Assembly (NCBI RefSeq): GCF_012931985.1 | Contig: NZ_JAAFGM010000005.1 | Span: 97,119 to 161,118, forward strand | Reading direction: 5' to 3' | DNA: 64,000 bases | From: Candidatus Roseilinea sp. NK_OTU-006 | GTDB taxonomy: Bacteria > Chloroflexota > Anaerolineae > J036 > Brachytrichaceae | In this document: piece after piece, positions 9,088 to 18,419 of the stretch | Layout: each line of letters begins with the position of its first letter | How positions within the stretch are numbered: position 1 is the first letter of the stretch | Translations under genes and position numbers: made by a program | Notes under the pieces: model-generated | The model's input: only the letters and a program-made list of their open reading frames with translations | What the model was told of the DNA's origin: nothing | Databases searched by the model: none

Positions 9088-11070
9088 ATGTGCGGCATTG
9101 CAGGTATTTATCATCTCGACGGCGCGCCAATCAACCTAGCCCAGCTTCAGCGCATGGCCGGCCTGTTGCGCCATCGTGGGCCGGACGATGAGGGCTTCGC
9201 GCTGTTCAACACGCAAACCGGCGCCGCGCTGCATCTCAAAGGGCCGGACAGTCCACCCGGCGTGGATTTGCCTGACATGCGCACCGTAAGCGAACAACCG
9301 CTTGTTAACTTGGGTTTAGTCGAACGCCGGCTGGCCATCCTTGACCTCAGCCCGGCCGGCCATACCCCGATGACCACAGCGGACGGTGCATTGACCCTTT
9401 GCTTCAACGGCGAGATCTACAACTACATTGAACTGCGCGCCGAGCTGGTCACGCTCGGCCATGCCTTTCGCAGCAGCGGTGACACTGAAGTGCTACTGGC
9501 TGCCTATCGCCAATGGGGTGAGGCTTGTGTGCAACGTTTCAACGGCATGTGGGCATTCGCCCTTTGGGATGCCCAACGACGGGTCTTGTTCTGTAGCCGT
9601 GACCGCTTTGGTGTGAAGCCCTTTTACTACGTCAAGACGCCAACGCTGTTCGCGTTCGCTTCTGAGCCAAAAGCGCTTTGGGCTAGCGGCCTCATACCCC
9701 CGCAGGTGGACGAGATCATCCTCGAAGACTTCTTGGCCGGCTACGAGGCCAGCCGGCTCGATGGCACCATGTTCGCCAACATTCGGCAACTGCCCGGCGG
9801 CCACTCGCTCAGCATCTCCGAGGGTGCTTTTGTGATCAAACGTTACTGGTCACTGCCGGTCAACCCCGACATTGGGCCAGCGCAACCGGACGACGGACCG
9901 GCGCAGCGCGTGTTGGAGTTGCTGACCGACGCGGTGCGCCTGCGCTTGCGCAGTGATGTGCCCGTAGGCACGTGCCTCTCCGGCGGTCTGGATTCGTCAG
10001 CTATTGTGGCGCTGGTCAACGTGCTCATGCAGACGGAACACGGCATACCGCGCGAGCAGCTTGGCGCACGGCAAAAGACCTTCACCGCTGCTTACGAGGA
10101 CCATGTCAGTGACGAGCGGCGCTTTGCCCAAATTGTGGTAGAGCAAACCGGCGCCGAATGGCACTGCACTTTTCCCACCGCAGAGGGGCTGCGAGCCGAT
10201 CTCGAACGCTTCGTCTGGCATCACGATGAGCCGCCGATCACCACCTCGATGTACGCGCAGTGGTGTGTGATGCGCCTGGCGCGCGAGCACGGGGTGACTG
10301 TGCTATTGGACGGTCAAGGGTCGGACGAGCTGCTGGCCGGTTACCTGCCGTTTGACGTATGGGTATCGCAATTATTACGCGCTGGGCGTTGGCGGCAACT
10401 GTGGCGAGAGACGTTAGCCATCCGGCGCGTTGGCAGCCGCAGTCTGGCAGGCGTCCTTGCGCGCGCCGTGGCCTACCAACTACCGTCGGCAGCCCAACGT
10501 TGGGTGCAGCAGCGCTGGTCGGGACGCATGACCGGTCTGCGCGCCGGCGTCGCCGAACGAGCTATGCGGCGACGCCGGCATGCCTTCCCGCCAGAGACAT
10601 ACGCTCACCTGCCCAGCCACCTTGCCCATCTCACTCTATACAACCTGCCGCGCTTGTTACGGGCAGAGGATCGCAACTCAATGGCATTCTCTATTGAGGC
10701 GCGCACCCCTTTTCTCGACGTGCGATTGGCCGAATACATCAGTCAATTACCGGCGGTGTATCGCATACATGCCGGCTGGTCGAAATATGTCTTGCGGCGA
10801 GCGATCCGAAATCTCTTACCGTCAGCGATTGTATGGCGGCGCGATAAGAAGGGCTTTGTCACGCCCGAACAAGCGTGGATGCGGGCGCTGCGTCCATTTT
10901 GGCGTGAGCTGTTTCACGACCGGCCACGCCTGAGCGACTGGCTGGACGTGGGCTTGGTGCGCAAGATGCTTGCAGCGGAAAGCACACCCGATGCCTCAAT
11001 CATGGGCGCCAACCTGTGGCGCTGGGGGGCAGCAGAGGTATGGCTGCGCCAGATCGAGAGGTGCGCATGA
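9088..11070 (+). CDS. asnB: Asparagine synthetase (glutamine-hydrolysing)-like amidotransferase
   Basis: 660 residues. It begins MCGIAGIYH, giving an N-terminal nucleophilic Cys after Met removal, followed by RHRGPDDEG and FNGEIYNY of the class II glutaminase domain (about 1-220). The synthetase domain contains the PP-loop CLSGGLDSSAIVALV near 295-309 and LLDGQGSDELLAGY further on. All catalytic elements of AsnB are present. Inside polysaccharide loci, AsnB paralogues often amidate a uronic-acid carboxyl group instead of aspartate, as with WbpS-type enzymes of Pseudomonas O-antigen clusters. That role is attractive here because a uronic-acid type gene trio follows at 14180-17017, but it remains inference. 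The stop overlaps the next start (ATGA). Confidence 0.9.
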   Translation: MCGIAGIYHLDGAPINLAQLQRMAGLLRHRGPDDEGFALFNTQTGAALHLKGPDSPPGVDLPDMRTVSEQPLVNLGLVERRLAILDLSPAGHTPMTTADGALTLCFNGEIYNYIELRAELVTLGHAFRSSGDTEVLLAAYRQWGEACVQRFNGMWAFALWDAQRRVLFCSRDRFGVKPFYYVKTPTLFAFASEPKALWASGLIPPQVDEIILEDFLAGYEASRLDGTMFANIRQLPGGHSLSISEGAFVIKRYWSLPVNPDIGPAQPDDGPAQRVLELLTDAVRLRLRSDVPVGTCLSGGLDSSAIVALVNVLMQTEHGIPREQLGARQKTFTAAYEDHVSDERRFAQIVVEQTGAEWHCTFPTAEGLRADLERFVWHHDEPPITTSMYAQWCVMRLAREHGVTVLLDGQGSDELLAGYLPFDVWVSQLLRAGRWRQLWRETLAIRRVGSRSLAGVLARAVAYQLPSAAQRWVQQRWSGRMTGLRAGVAERAMRRRRHAFPPETYAHLPSHLAHLTLYNLPRLLRAEDRNSMAFSIEARTPFLDVRLAEYISQLPAVYRIHAGWSKYVLRRAIRNLLPSAIVWRRDKKGFVTPEQAWMRALRPFWRELFHDRPRLSDWLDVGLVRKMLAAESTPDASIMGANLWRWGAAEVWLRQIERCA

Positions 11071-12194
11071 AAATCTACGTTTACTACAAGGTTGATCGCG
11101 GTTACTACGAATCGGCCTATCAAAGCTGGCGGACACAAAGGGGCGATTTCAATTTGCATCTGTTGCGCACCCAGCACACGCTCTACAGTTGGAAGCGCGA
11201 ATTTGAGGAGCTGGGCTGCCAGGTAGTGGTGGACATGCGCAGCAGCTTCTTGTTGCCCCAGCATCGCCGCGCGCATCTGCCGTTGTCGCTGGCCAAGGTC
11301 GCGCGCGCCGGTCTGTGGGGCACGCGCTTCGATGTGTGGCTGCTCCAGCGCAGCTTGCTACACCGCATCGAGCATTTCAAACCTGATGTGGTGTTCATCC
11401 CGCTCGGCAGCAGCATCTGGCGATCCACGCTACAGACGCTCAAACAGCGCGGCCTGACGCTGGTGCAGTGGTGCGGGTTGCCAGCCCAGACCATGCTGCC
11501 GCGCGACCGCGCCAATCTGCCCTACTTCGATCTTATCTTCCAGCCGGCCAATTTAGAATCCGGGCTGCGCGCCGCCGGCGCGACCGGCCGAATCGCCTAT
11601 GTGCCGATCGGCATTGATCCTGAAATCCATCGGCCAGTCGCGCTCACAGAAGCCGAGCGCGCCCGCTACGGCAGCGATGTGTGCTTCATCGGTGGCCTCA
11701 GCAACCGCTTCCATCAAGCGCGCCGGCAAATGATCGAATTCGCCATCGTCCAAGGCGTGGACGTAAAAGTGTGGGGCGGCTACCGCGAGCACTTTATCGG
11801 CAGCCCAATCTTGAAGGTATGGCAAGGGCAAATCTGGGGCGAAGAGCAGGTCAAAGCGCTCTGCGCGGCCAAGATCGGCTTGAACTTCCATGTCGACCAT
11901 CAGCCTGGCGAACTAGATCGCGGCTTGAACGTGCGAGCATTCGAGCTGGCCGCTTGCGGCACGTTTCAGTTGCTGCAGCGCGTGCCCAGTGTCGGCGAAT
12001 TCTTCGAGGAGGGAAAAGAAATCGTGTGCTTTGACACTGCCGAAGAGATGTTGGACAAAATTCGCCACTACCTGAGCCACGAAGAGGAGCGCCGGCGCAT
12101 TGCTGAGGCGGCGCGCGCCCGTGTGCTGCGCGACCATACGTGGGAGCGTCGTGTCCAGAAGATGCTCCGCTTGATGCAGGAGGTGCGGACATGA
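11067..12194 (+). CDS. CgeB-like glycosyltransferase
   Basis: 375 residues from the ATG at 11067, which overlaps the asnB stop. The C-terminal half shows the pattern of the CgeB / Glyco_trans_1_2 group: YGSDVCFIGGLSNRFHQAR, later KIGLNFHVDHQPGELDRGLNVRAFELAACGTF, and a tail with FFEEGKEIVCFDTAEEMLDKIRHYL. The N-terminal half has a GT-B Rossmann-like region ending in VFIPLGSSIWRSTLQTL. It probably glycosylates the polymer or its lipid carrier. Start chosen for the overlap and because the 17 codons before it belong to the asnB reading direction in another frame. Confidence 0.8.
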   Translation: MKIYVYYKVDRGYYESAYQSWRTQRGDFNLHLLRTQHTLYSWKREFEELGCQVVVDMRSSFLLPQHRRAHLPLSLAKVARAGLWGTRFDVWLLQRSLLHRIEHFKPDVVFIPLGSSIWRSTLQTLKQRGLTLVQWCGLPAQTMLPRDRANLPYFDLIFQPANLESGLRAAGATGRIAYVPIGIDPEIHRPVALTEAERARYGSDVCFIGGLSNRFHQARRQMIEFAIVQGVDVKVWGGYREHFIGSPILKVWQGQIWGEEQVKALCAAKIGLNFHVDHQPGELDRGLNVRAFELAACGTFQLLQRVPSVGEFFEEGKEIVCFDTAEEMLDKIRHYLSHEEERRRIAEAARARVLRDHTWERRVQKMLRLMQEVRT

Positions 12195-12991
12195 TCAAGG
12201 TAGGCCACGATCTTACGGATGCTGAGATTGCGGCTCGCTACGACGCCTTCGGCGGCGAGCTATCCATGCACTCGGATTTCTACCCGGCCGTGGCCGAGTT
12301 TATCGGTGATGTAAGGGGGCAACGCGTGCTCGACGCAGGCTGCGGCGCCGGACAGCTTTTGGTCGAGCTCCACCGGCGCAATCCAACGGCAGAACTCTAC
12401 GGGCTGGAGATATCGTCAGCCAATGTTGATAAGGCGCGCACCCATCTAGGGGATGCAGCTCATATTATGCAGGCGAGCCTTACGAATCTACCGCCATTGC
12501 CGGCAGCATTTTTTGATACGGTCATTCTGACCGAAGTCTTAGAGCACCTACGCTCGCCGTTGCAAGCGCTGCTCGCCCTCAAGCCACTGCTCAAGCCCCA
12601 GGGAGCGTTTGTCATCACCTTTCCCAACAGCGCGGCATGGCTGCCCTTCAGTGGGCTGGCAGCGCTATTGGCGCCGTTGATCCGCCCCATGCGCGGCTTT
12701 CTGCCGCACGAACACCCACTGCGCACCGAACAGCCGATTGACACGGTATTCTCGCAACATGAGGTGTTTGCCATCCTTCACCAGGCCGGGCTGCGCATCA
12801 CCGACCGTGCCTGTCGGGAGACCTTTCCTTACGTGTTGGAGTTTTTCTACAAGTTCGGACGCATGGCTAATCCACCGCGCATGTGGCAACGACTCGACCG
12901 TTGGGTATCGCAGCGGGGCTGGACTGTGCTAGGCTACCGTATCTTTGTGCGGTGCCAGCCGATCCAGGCCATGCATCGTGGAACACGGTGA
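12191..12991 (+). CDS. Class I SAM-dependent methyltransferase
   Basis: 266 residues from ATG 12191, overlapping the previous stop by 3 bases. Motif I VLDAGCGAGQLLVEL is at about 48-62, followed by LYGLEISSANVDKAR (post-I acidic residue), and FDTVILTEVLEHLRSP (motif II/III) near 110-125, the pattern of the methyltransf_11/25 superfamily. It probably methylates a sugar or a lipid-linked intermediate. Its substrate cannot be told; it is embedded in the glycan operon between two glycosyltransferase genes. Confidence 0.85.
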   Translation: MIKVGHDLTDAEIAARYDAFGGELSMHSDFYPAVAEFIGDVRGQRVLDAGCGAGQLLVELHRRNPTAELYGLEISSANVDKARTHLGDAAHIMQASLTNLPPLPAAFFDTVILTEVLEHLRSPLQALLALKPLLKPQGAFVITFPNSAAWLPFSGLAALLAPLIRPMRGFLPHEHPLRTEQPIDTVFSQHEVFAILHQAGLRITDRACRETFPYVLEFFYKFGRMANPPRMWQRLDRWVSQRGWTVLGYRIFVRCQPIQAMHRGTR

Positions 12992-12997
12992 TACCGC

Positions 12998-14176
12998 ATG
13001 GCTGAGGGTAGATTGGTGCGGGTGCTGGTCATTATCACCGCTCGCTCAGTTGGCGGGGCAGAGCGGTATGTCGTGCAATTGGCCGGCGCCTTGGCGGGGT
13101 ATGCTCGCTTCAGCTTTGTTCTACCCGATCATCCCAACCTCCGCGCATTCGCTACAGAGTTGAGCGCCCTCGGCTCAGTGCATTCGTGGCCGCTTGATCA
13201 CCCAAGACAATGGCCAACCGTCATCCCGGCGCTGCGTCGCTTGAGTGGGCAGTACGACGTTGTTCATCTCAACTCGAATCATCCGGGTAGCCGGCTAGGA
13301 ATTGCCTTTAGCTTTGCTTTATCTGGGACGGCAACCCCGTTGATCTGCGTTGAACACAGTGTATCGCCACTGAACGATATCGTCATCTCCCTGGCGCTTA
13401 AGCCCATATTACCGACGTTGTTCCGCCTGTCGCGACGACACGCCGCGCGCGTCATCGCCGTCTCGCACGATAATGCCGAGAAGTTGACGCAGCTCTACGG
13501 CATTCCGGCAACGCAGATCGAGATCATTCACAATTGCGTCTCCTTGCCGACGTTCGAGCCGTCGTTCATCACCCAGGCGCGGGCTGAGCTACGCGCGGAG
13601 TTAGACCTTGCGGCAGAGGACGTGATCGCGCTGACATTGGCCCGCTTGGCGGCTAACAAAGGGCACCGTTATTTGATCGCGGCGCTGCCGGCGGTACTGC
13701 AACGCTTTCCGCGTGCTCACTTCGTCTTTGCCGGCGCGCCGGATGAACAGGCAGCGTTGGCGCAACAAGCTGCTGCGCTCAACGTGAGCGATCACGTACA
13801 CATCTTAGGCTTTCGCACCGATACACTCCGTTTACTGGCCGGCAGCGACCTGTTTGTGCTCCCCTCATTGGGTGAGGGGCTGCCCCTATCGGTGATTGAA
13901 GCGCTGGCCGCGGGCCTGCCGGTCGTGGCTACGCGCGTCGGCGGCATTCCGGAAGTGGTGGTGCACGGCAGACACGGCCTACTCGTGCCGCCGGCGGACA
14001 CCCCTGCCTTGCGCGATGCACTCCTCAGCGTGCTCGGCCTTGACGCGAGCACGCGGGCACAGTGGCAGCAGTCGGCGCGGGAACGAGCCGGCCTGTTTCG
14101 CGCCGAGATCATGGCCGAGCGCATGCTCAAGGTGTATCGAGCGGCCGCGGACGCCGCGTACTCAAAAAGGTTTTGA
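12998..14176 (+). CDS. Glycosyltransferase family 4 protein
   Basis: 392 residues. The N-terminus VLVIITARSVGGAERYVVQLA is the typical GT4 opening with the GGAE acceptor-binding loop. The C-terminal domain has LARLAANKGHRYLIAAL, HVHILGFRTD, and VLPSLGEGLPLSVIEALAAGLPVVATRVGG, carrying the EX7E motif and the sugar-nucleotide loop. It starts 6 nt after the methyltransferase and is followed after 3 nt by the oxidoreductase, so it belongs to the same operon. It resembles capsular/exopolysaccharide transferases; donor unknown. Confidence 0.9.
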   Translation: MAEGRLVRVLVIITARSVGGAERYVVQLAGALAGYARFSFVLPDHPNLRAFATELSALGSVHSWPLDHPRQWPTVIPALRRLSGQYDVVHLNSNHPGSRLGIAFSFALSGTATPLICVEHSVSPLNDIVISLALKPILPTLFRLSRRHAARVIAVSHDNAEKLTQLYGIPATQIEIIHNCVSLPTFEPSFITQARAELRAELDLAAEDVIALTLARLAANKGHRYLIAALPAVLQRFPRAHFVFAGAPDEQAALAQQAAALNVSDHVHILGFRTDTLRLLAGSDLFVLPSLGEGLPLSVIEALAAGLPVVATRVGGIPEVVVHGRHGLLVPPADTPALRDALLSVLGLDASTRAQWQQSARERAGLFRAEIMAERMLKVYRAAADAAYSKRF

Positions 14177-14179
14177 GCT

Positions 14180-15250
14180 GTGAAGACTGTCCTCCGATTC
14201 GCTATCATCGGCTGTGGGCGCATTGCGCCCCGTCACGCGCAGTCCTTAGTGGATTTGCGTACGTCCGCCAAACTGGTTGCCGTCGCGGATGTGATCGAGT
14301 CACGGGCAATCCATCTTGCCCAGCAATTCGGTGCAGAACCGCTCACCGACTATCGGCGCGTGCTGGAGCGAAAAGACATTGACGTGGTGTGCATCTGCGT
14401 GCCCAGCGGACTGCACGCGCAGATCGGTATCGAGGCTGCTCGGCATGGTAAACACGTCGTGGTTGAAAAGCCGATGGCGCTCTCGTTGGCCGACGCCGAC
14501 GCGCTGATTCAGGCCTGTGAGCGCGCCGGCGTGACCCTCACCGTAGTATTGCAAAACCGTTACAACCCGCCGATGCAAGATTTGAAGCGGTTAGTAGATT
14601 CGGGCCAACTGGGTCGGCTGCTGCTCGGCAACGCCACCGTGCGCTGGTATCGTCCGCAGAGTTACTATGAGGATGGCTGGCATGGCACGCAGGCAATGGA
14701 TGGCGGCGCGCTGATGAATCAATCTATCCATCATATTGATGCACTCCAGTGGCTGATGGGCGACGTGGATAGCGTGTTTGCCTATGGCGCGACGCTGGCG
14801 CACCGCATGGAGTGCGAAGACGTAGGTGTGGCCGTATGGCGTTTTGCCTCAGGCGCTTTAGGCGTCGTCGAAGGCTCCACGGTGACGTGGCCGGAGAACT
14901 TGGAAGGCTCGGTGGCGATCTTCGGCGAGCGCGGCTCGGTCAAGGTGGGCGGCACAGCGCTGAATCGCAGGGTGCTCTGGAAGGTTGAGGGACAGCTCGA
15001 GCAAGAGCGGCACTTGATTAGCACCGAAGCAGTTGATCCACCCTCGGTATATGGGACGAGCCATCGCGCGGTGCTCGCTGACACTATTGCAGCCATTCAC
15101 GACGGACGGCTACCGCAGACGCACGGCCACGAAGGCCGCCGTTCACTGGCGTTGGTGCTGGCAATGTACGAGTCTATGGCGCGTGGTGCGGAAGTGCACT
15201 TGGCGACACTCAAGCACTCACCCACACAGGGCATGGAGAAAGCATCATGA
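14180..15250 (+). CDS. Gfo/Idh/MocA family oxidoreductase
   Basis: 356 residues with a GTG start 3 nt after the preceding stop. The N-terminal Rossmann fold shows FAIIGCGRIAPRHAQSL (dinucleotide loop), then VCICVPSGLHAQIGIEAARHGKHVVVEKPMALS, containing the EKP motif whose Lys is catalytic in this family. MNQSIHHIDALQWLMG is the conserved substrate-domain segment. Next to an acetyltransferase and a DegT aminotransferase it matches the WlbA/WbpB - WlbB/WbpD - WlbC/WbpE trio, which converts UDP-GlcNAc-uronate through a 3-keto intermediate to UDP-2,3-diacetamido-2,3-dideoxy-glucuronate. The UDP-GlcNAc 6-dehydrogenase that would supply the substrate is not in the window, so this role is an inference from gene order. 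Confidence 0.88.
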   Translation: MKTVLRFAIIGCGRIAPRHAQSLVDLRTSAKLVAVADVIESRAIHLAQQFGAEPLTDYRRVLERKDIDVVCICVPSGLHAQIGIEAARHGKHVVVEKPMALSLADADALIQACERAGVTLTVVLQNRYNPPMQDLKRLVDSGQLGRLLLGNATVRWYRPQSYYEDGWHGTQAMDGGALMNQSIHHIDALQWLMGDVDSVFAYGATLAHRMECEDVGVAVWRFASGALGVVEGSTVTWPENLEGSVAIFGERGSVKVGGTALNRRVLWKVEGQLEQERHLISTEAVDPPSVYGTSHRAVLADTIAAIHDGRLPQTHGHEGRRSLALVLAMYESMARGAEVHLATLKHSPTQGMEKAS

Positions 15251-15897
15251 GCTACACCGACGCAACATACCACCCTACATGCATCGTCTACTCCGGCGTC
15301 GCACTTGGCGAAGCAGTGACGCTCGGCGCCTTTGTCATTGTTGGCGAACCGGCGCGCGGGCGATTGGCCGGCGAGGTAGCAACCCGCATCGGCGCACGGG
15401 CCATTGTGCGCTCACATACAGTCATCTATGCCGGCAACCAGATCGGTGACGATTTCCAGACCGGTCATGGCGTGCTCATCCGTGAGGACAATCAGATTGG
15501 TCATCGTGTCAGCATCGGCAGCCACAGCATTGTCGAGCATCATGTGCTGATCGGGGACGATGTGCGTATTCACTCTAACGCCTTTGTGCCGGAGTTTTCC
15601 GTCCTGGAGGCAGGCTGTTGGATCGGGCCATGCGTAGTGATGACCAACGCGCGCTACCCGGGTTCACCGCGCGCCAAAGCACAATTGCAGGGCGTCCATA
15701 TTGAGCGTGGTGCGCGAATCGGCGCCGGGGCAATTCTGCTGCCGGGTGTGCGCATCGGCGCTGAAGCGCTGGTGGGAGCCGGCGCAGTCGTCACGCGCGA
15801 CGTCTTGCCACGCGAAGTGGTGGCCGGCAACCCGGCTCGCGTAATCAATTCAATTAACTACATCGGAGCTTACCATGAGCAAAATCCCGCTCATTGA
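15247..15897 (+). CDS. Hexapeptide-repeat N-acetyltransferase (WlbB/WbpD-like)
   Basis: 216 residues made almost entirely of left-handed beta-helix hexapeptide turns (I-G-A/I-x-x patterns such as IGARAIVRSHTVIYAGNQIG and IGAGAILLPGVRIGAEALVGAGAVV), ending with REVVAGNPARVI, the usual close of LbH acyltransferases. It starts with ATGA overlap on the oxidoreductase and overlaps the aminotransferase start by 23 bases, so the three are tightly coupled. The order oxidoreductase-acetyltransferase-aminotransferase supports acetyl transfer to a 3-amino sugar. Other LbH acetyltransferases (PglD-like, serine-type) cannot be excluded from sequence alone. Confidence 0.85.
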   Translation: MSYTDATYHPTCIVYSGVALGEAVTLGAFVIVGEPARGRLAGEVATRIGARAIVRSHTVIYAGNQIGDDFQTGHGVLIREDNQIGHRVSIGSHSIVEHHVLIGDDVRIHSNAFVPEFSVLEAGCWIGPCVVMTNARYPGSPRAKAQLQGVHIERGARIGAGAILLPGVRIGAEALVGAGAVVTRDVLPREVVAGNPARVINSINYIGAYHEQNPAH

Positions 15898-17017
15898 CCT
15901 GAAAGCGCAGTATGCGACGATCAAATTCGAGATCGACGCAGCGATTCAGCGCGTGATCGAAACAACGGCTTTTATTAACGGACCAGATGTGCAGACATTT
16001 GAACAGGAGTTCGCTCGCTACTGCGGTGCAGCGCATGTGATAGGTGTAGCGTCGGGCACAGCGGCGTTGCAATTAGCGTTACAGGCTTGCGGTGTTCAAC
16101 CCGGCGATGAGGTGATCACCGTCGCACATACCTTCTGCGCCACCGCCGAGGCAATCGTTCATGTGGGAGCCAGGCCTGTGTTCGTGGATATTGACCCGCA
16201 GACCTACACCATTGATCCAGACGAGGTGGCGCGCGCTATTACGCCGCGCACAAGAGCTATCGTACCGGTACATCTGTACGGCATGCCGGCTGACATGGAC
16301 GCCATCCGTGCGCTGGCTCAGCAGCATGGCCTTGTCATCATCGAGGATGCAGCGCAAGCACATGGGGCCACATATAAGGGGCAAAGCGTAGGAACGCTTG
16401 GGCATGCGGCCTGTTTCAGTTTCTATCCGGGGAAAAACTTGGGCGCATACGGGGATGCCGGCGCCGTCACCACAAACGACCCAGCACTAGCGCAGCGTGT
16501 GCTAGCGCTGCGTGACCATGGACGAGCGGTTCGACCTGATGGAAAGCGCGCCAAATACGAACACGATCAGGTCGGCTATGGCGAGCGGTTGGACACCTTG
16601 CAAGCGGCGGTTCTGCGTGTCAAGTTGCGCCATTTACCCGATTGGACAGCCCGTCGTCAAGCGATTGCCCAGCGATACCTGGAACTACTCGCTGATGTGC
16701 CCATCGGGCTGCCATTCGTGCCTGTAGATCGCGCGCCGGTGTGGCACCTCTTTGTGATACGCGTGCCACATCGTGCTGAGGTACAGGCATATCTGGCTGC
16801 CCAAGGCATCGAAACCGGTATCCACTACCCAATCCCGCTGCACTTGCAAAAGAGTTTTGCCAACCTCGGCTATCGGGCCGGCGACTTGCCGCACACGGAG
16901 GCCGCTGCGCAGGAAATCCTGTCGTTGCCGATCTATCCAGAACTGAGCGAGGAGCAACAAGCACGTGTGGCGCGCGCACTGCGCGCAGCAGCTCACGAAC
17001 TGGCTAATCGGCCATGA
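15875..17017 (+). CDS. DegT/DnrJ/EryC1/StrS family aminotransferase
   Basis: 380 residues, the normal length. The N-terminus IPLIDLKAQYATIK is characteristic. The PLP-binding region has GVASGTAALQLALQACGVQPGDEVITVAHTF, an IIEDAAQAHGATYKG motif (Asp and Gln contacting PLP), and FYPGKNLGAYGDAGAV with the Schiff-base Lys at 187. It transfers an amino group to a keto-sugar nucleotide, here most likely the 3-keto sugar made by the neighbouring Gfo/Idh enzyme (WlbC/WbpE role). Start ATG 15875 lies within the end of the acetyltransferase gene, preceded by GGAGCT. Confidence 0.92.
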   Translation: MSKIPLIDLKAQYATIKFEIDAAIQRVIETTAFINGPDVQTFEQEFARYCGAAHVIGVASGTAALQLALQACGVQPGDEVITVAHTFCATAEAIVHVGARPVFVDIDPQTYTIDPDEVARAITPRTRAIVPVHLYGMPADMDAIRALAQQHGLVIIEDAAQAHGATYKGQSVGTLGHAACFSFYPGKNLGAYGDAGAVTTNDPALAQRVLALRDHGRAVRPDGKRAKYEHDQVGYGERLDTLQAAVLRVKLRHLPDWTARRQAIAQRYLELLADVPIGLPFVPVDRAPVWHLFVIRVPHRAEVQAYLAAQGIETGIHYPIPLHLQKSFANLGYRAGDLPHTEAAAQEILSLPIYPELSEEQQARVARALRAAAHELANRP

Positions 17018-17694
17018 CCAAACACACTTACTGCCAAGCCTATCATGCAGCCCACCTGACTGCGCACCCGGCCCGCGCCGGCGTGTGGAAGGTGATCAGC
17101 GCTTTCGTATCTCCCTACATCCCAGCCGACGGTCACGTGCTCGAGTTGGGCGCAGGATACTGCTATTGGATCAACTACACACGGGCGGCCCGCAAGGTTG
17201 CTATTGATCTCTGGGAACGCACGCCGGAATTTGCTGCTCCAGACGTAGAGGTCCTCCTCCACGATCTCTCCACAGGCCTTGCCTGTCTAGGGGATCAACG
17301 ATTTGACGCCATCCTGGCGTCAAACGTGCTGGAGCATCTTGAGCCGAAGGATGTGATGCCCCTGGTCGCGGAAATCCACCGCCATCTTCGTCCACGCGGC
17401 CGGCTAATCGTCATTCAGCCCAACTTTTACCACGCTTATCGCCACTACTTCGACGACTACACCCATCGCTCCATCTTTAGCCACGTCTCGCTCGCCAACC
17501 TATTGCGCGCCCAGGGATTCCACATCGAGAAAGTCATGCCCCGCTTTTTGCCCTATAGCATGCGTGGCTTGAGCGTGGCTGTGCCGGCCTGGTTGATTCG
17601 CCTATATTTGGCATCGCCGTTCAAACCATTTGCCGGCCAAATGCTGATCGTGGCACAAAAACCAGATTCATCGCCGAGAGAACACCATGTATAA
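17014..17694 (+). CDS. Class I SAM-dependent methyltransferase
   Basis: 226 residues. It starts with an ATGA overlap on the aminotransferase stop. Motif I is VLELGAGYCYWIN near 45-57; FDAILASNVLEHLEP (motif II) and a glycan-operon type C-terminal region with YFDDYTHRSIFSHVSLANLL follow. The latter motif (DDYTHR...S...L) is common in methyltransferases next to dolichyl-phosphate-mannose-synthase-like GT2 genes, as here. The end overlaps the GT2 gene by 8 bases. Substrate unknown. Confidence 0.83.
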   Translation: MTKHTYCQAYHAAHLTAHPARAGVWKVISAFVSPYIPADGHVLELGAGYCYWINYTRAARKVAIDLWERTPEFAAPDVEVLLHDLSTGLACLGDQRFDAILASNVLEHLEPKDVMPLVAEIHRHLRPRGRLIVIQPNFYHAYRHYFDDYTHRSIFSHVSLANLLRAQGFHIEKVMPRFLPYSMRGLSVAVPAWLIRLYLASPFKPFAGQMLIVAQKPDSSPREHHV

Positions 17695-18388
17695 CAGCAA
17701 ACGCGTGAGCGTGATCTTCCCGGCCTACAACGAAGAGCAATACATCCGCCAGGCGGTGGAAGATTTCTGGATTCCAGGCATCGTGGATGAAGTGATCGTA
17801 GTCAACAACAACTCGCGCGATCGCACGGCCGAAGAAGCTGCCAAAACACCGGCGCGCGTCGTGCTCGAAACCCAACAGGGCTACGGTTATGCGCTACGAC
17901 GTGGCATGCGCGAAGCGACCGGCGATCTCATCATCCTCGCTGAGCCAGATGGCACGTTCGTGGGCCGCGACGTGCTGAAGTTGCTCGCCTATGCCGAGGA
18001 CTTTGAAATGGTCTGCGGCACGCGCACCACCCGCGAGATGATCTGGGAAGAAGCCAACATGGGATGGTTTTTGCGCATCGGCAATTGGGCGGTTGCCAAG
18101 ATGCTGCAATTCCTCTATAACGGCCCCTCGCTCAGCGATTGCGGCTGCACCTTGCGCCTGATTCACCGTTCGGCGCTTGAACGCATTCAAGATCGTTTCA
18201 CCGTTGGCAAGTCTCACTTCCTGCCAGAGATGGTGATCCTCGCTCTGCGCGCCGGCATCCGGGTCATTGAAGTGCCAGTCAACTATCGCGGGCGTGTGGG
18301 CGAGTCCAAGATCACCGGCAACTTTAAAGGCGCATTGCGCACCGGGTTGCGCATGATCGGCCTGATCCTCAGCTACAGGTTCAAGTAG
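17687..18388 (+). CDS. Glycosyltransferase family 2 (dolichyl-phosphate mannose synthase-like)
   Basis: 233 residues. GT-A signature: VSVIFPAYNEEQYIRQAVEDF at the N-terminus, DEVIVVNNNSRDRTAEEA, and LAEPDGTFVGRDVL carrying the metal-binding acidic pair. A later NYRGRVGESKITGNF segment is typical for DPM1/GtrB-like enzymes. There is no C-terminal membrane domain. It probably charges a polyprenyl phosphate with a sugar. That fits the two GT-C membrane enzymes encoded directly downstream, which would use such a lipid-linked donor. Confidence 0.88.
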   Translation: MYNSKRVSVIFPAYNEEQYIRQAVEDFWIPGIVDEVIVVNNNSRDRTAEEAAKTPARVVLETQQGYGYALRRGMREATGDLIILAEPDGTFVGRDVLKLLAYAEDFEMVCGTRTTREMIWEEANMGWFLRIGNWAVAKMLQFLYNGPSLSDCGCTLRLIHRSALERIQDRFTVGKSHFLPEMVILALRAGIRVIEVPVNYRGRVGESKITGNFKGALRTGLRMIGLILSYRFK

Positions 18389-18419
18389 CTTGCAGTTCCT
18401 CTTTTGCCTGATATACCGG

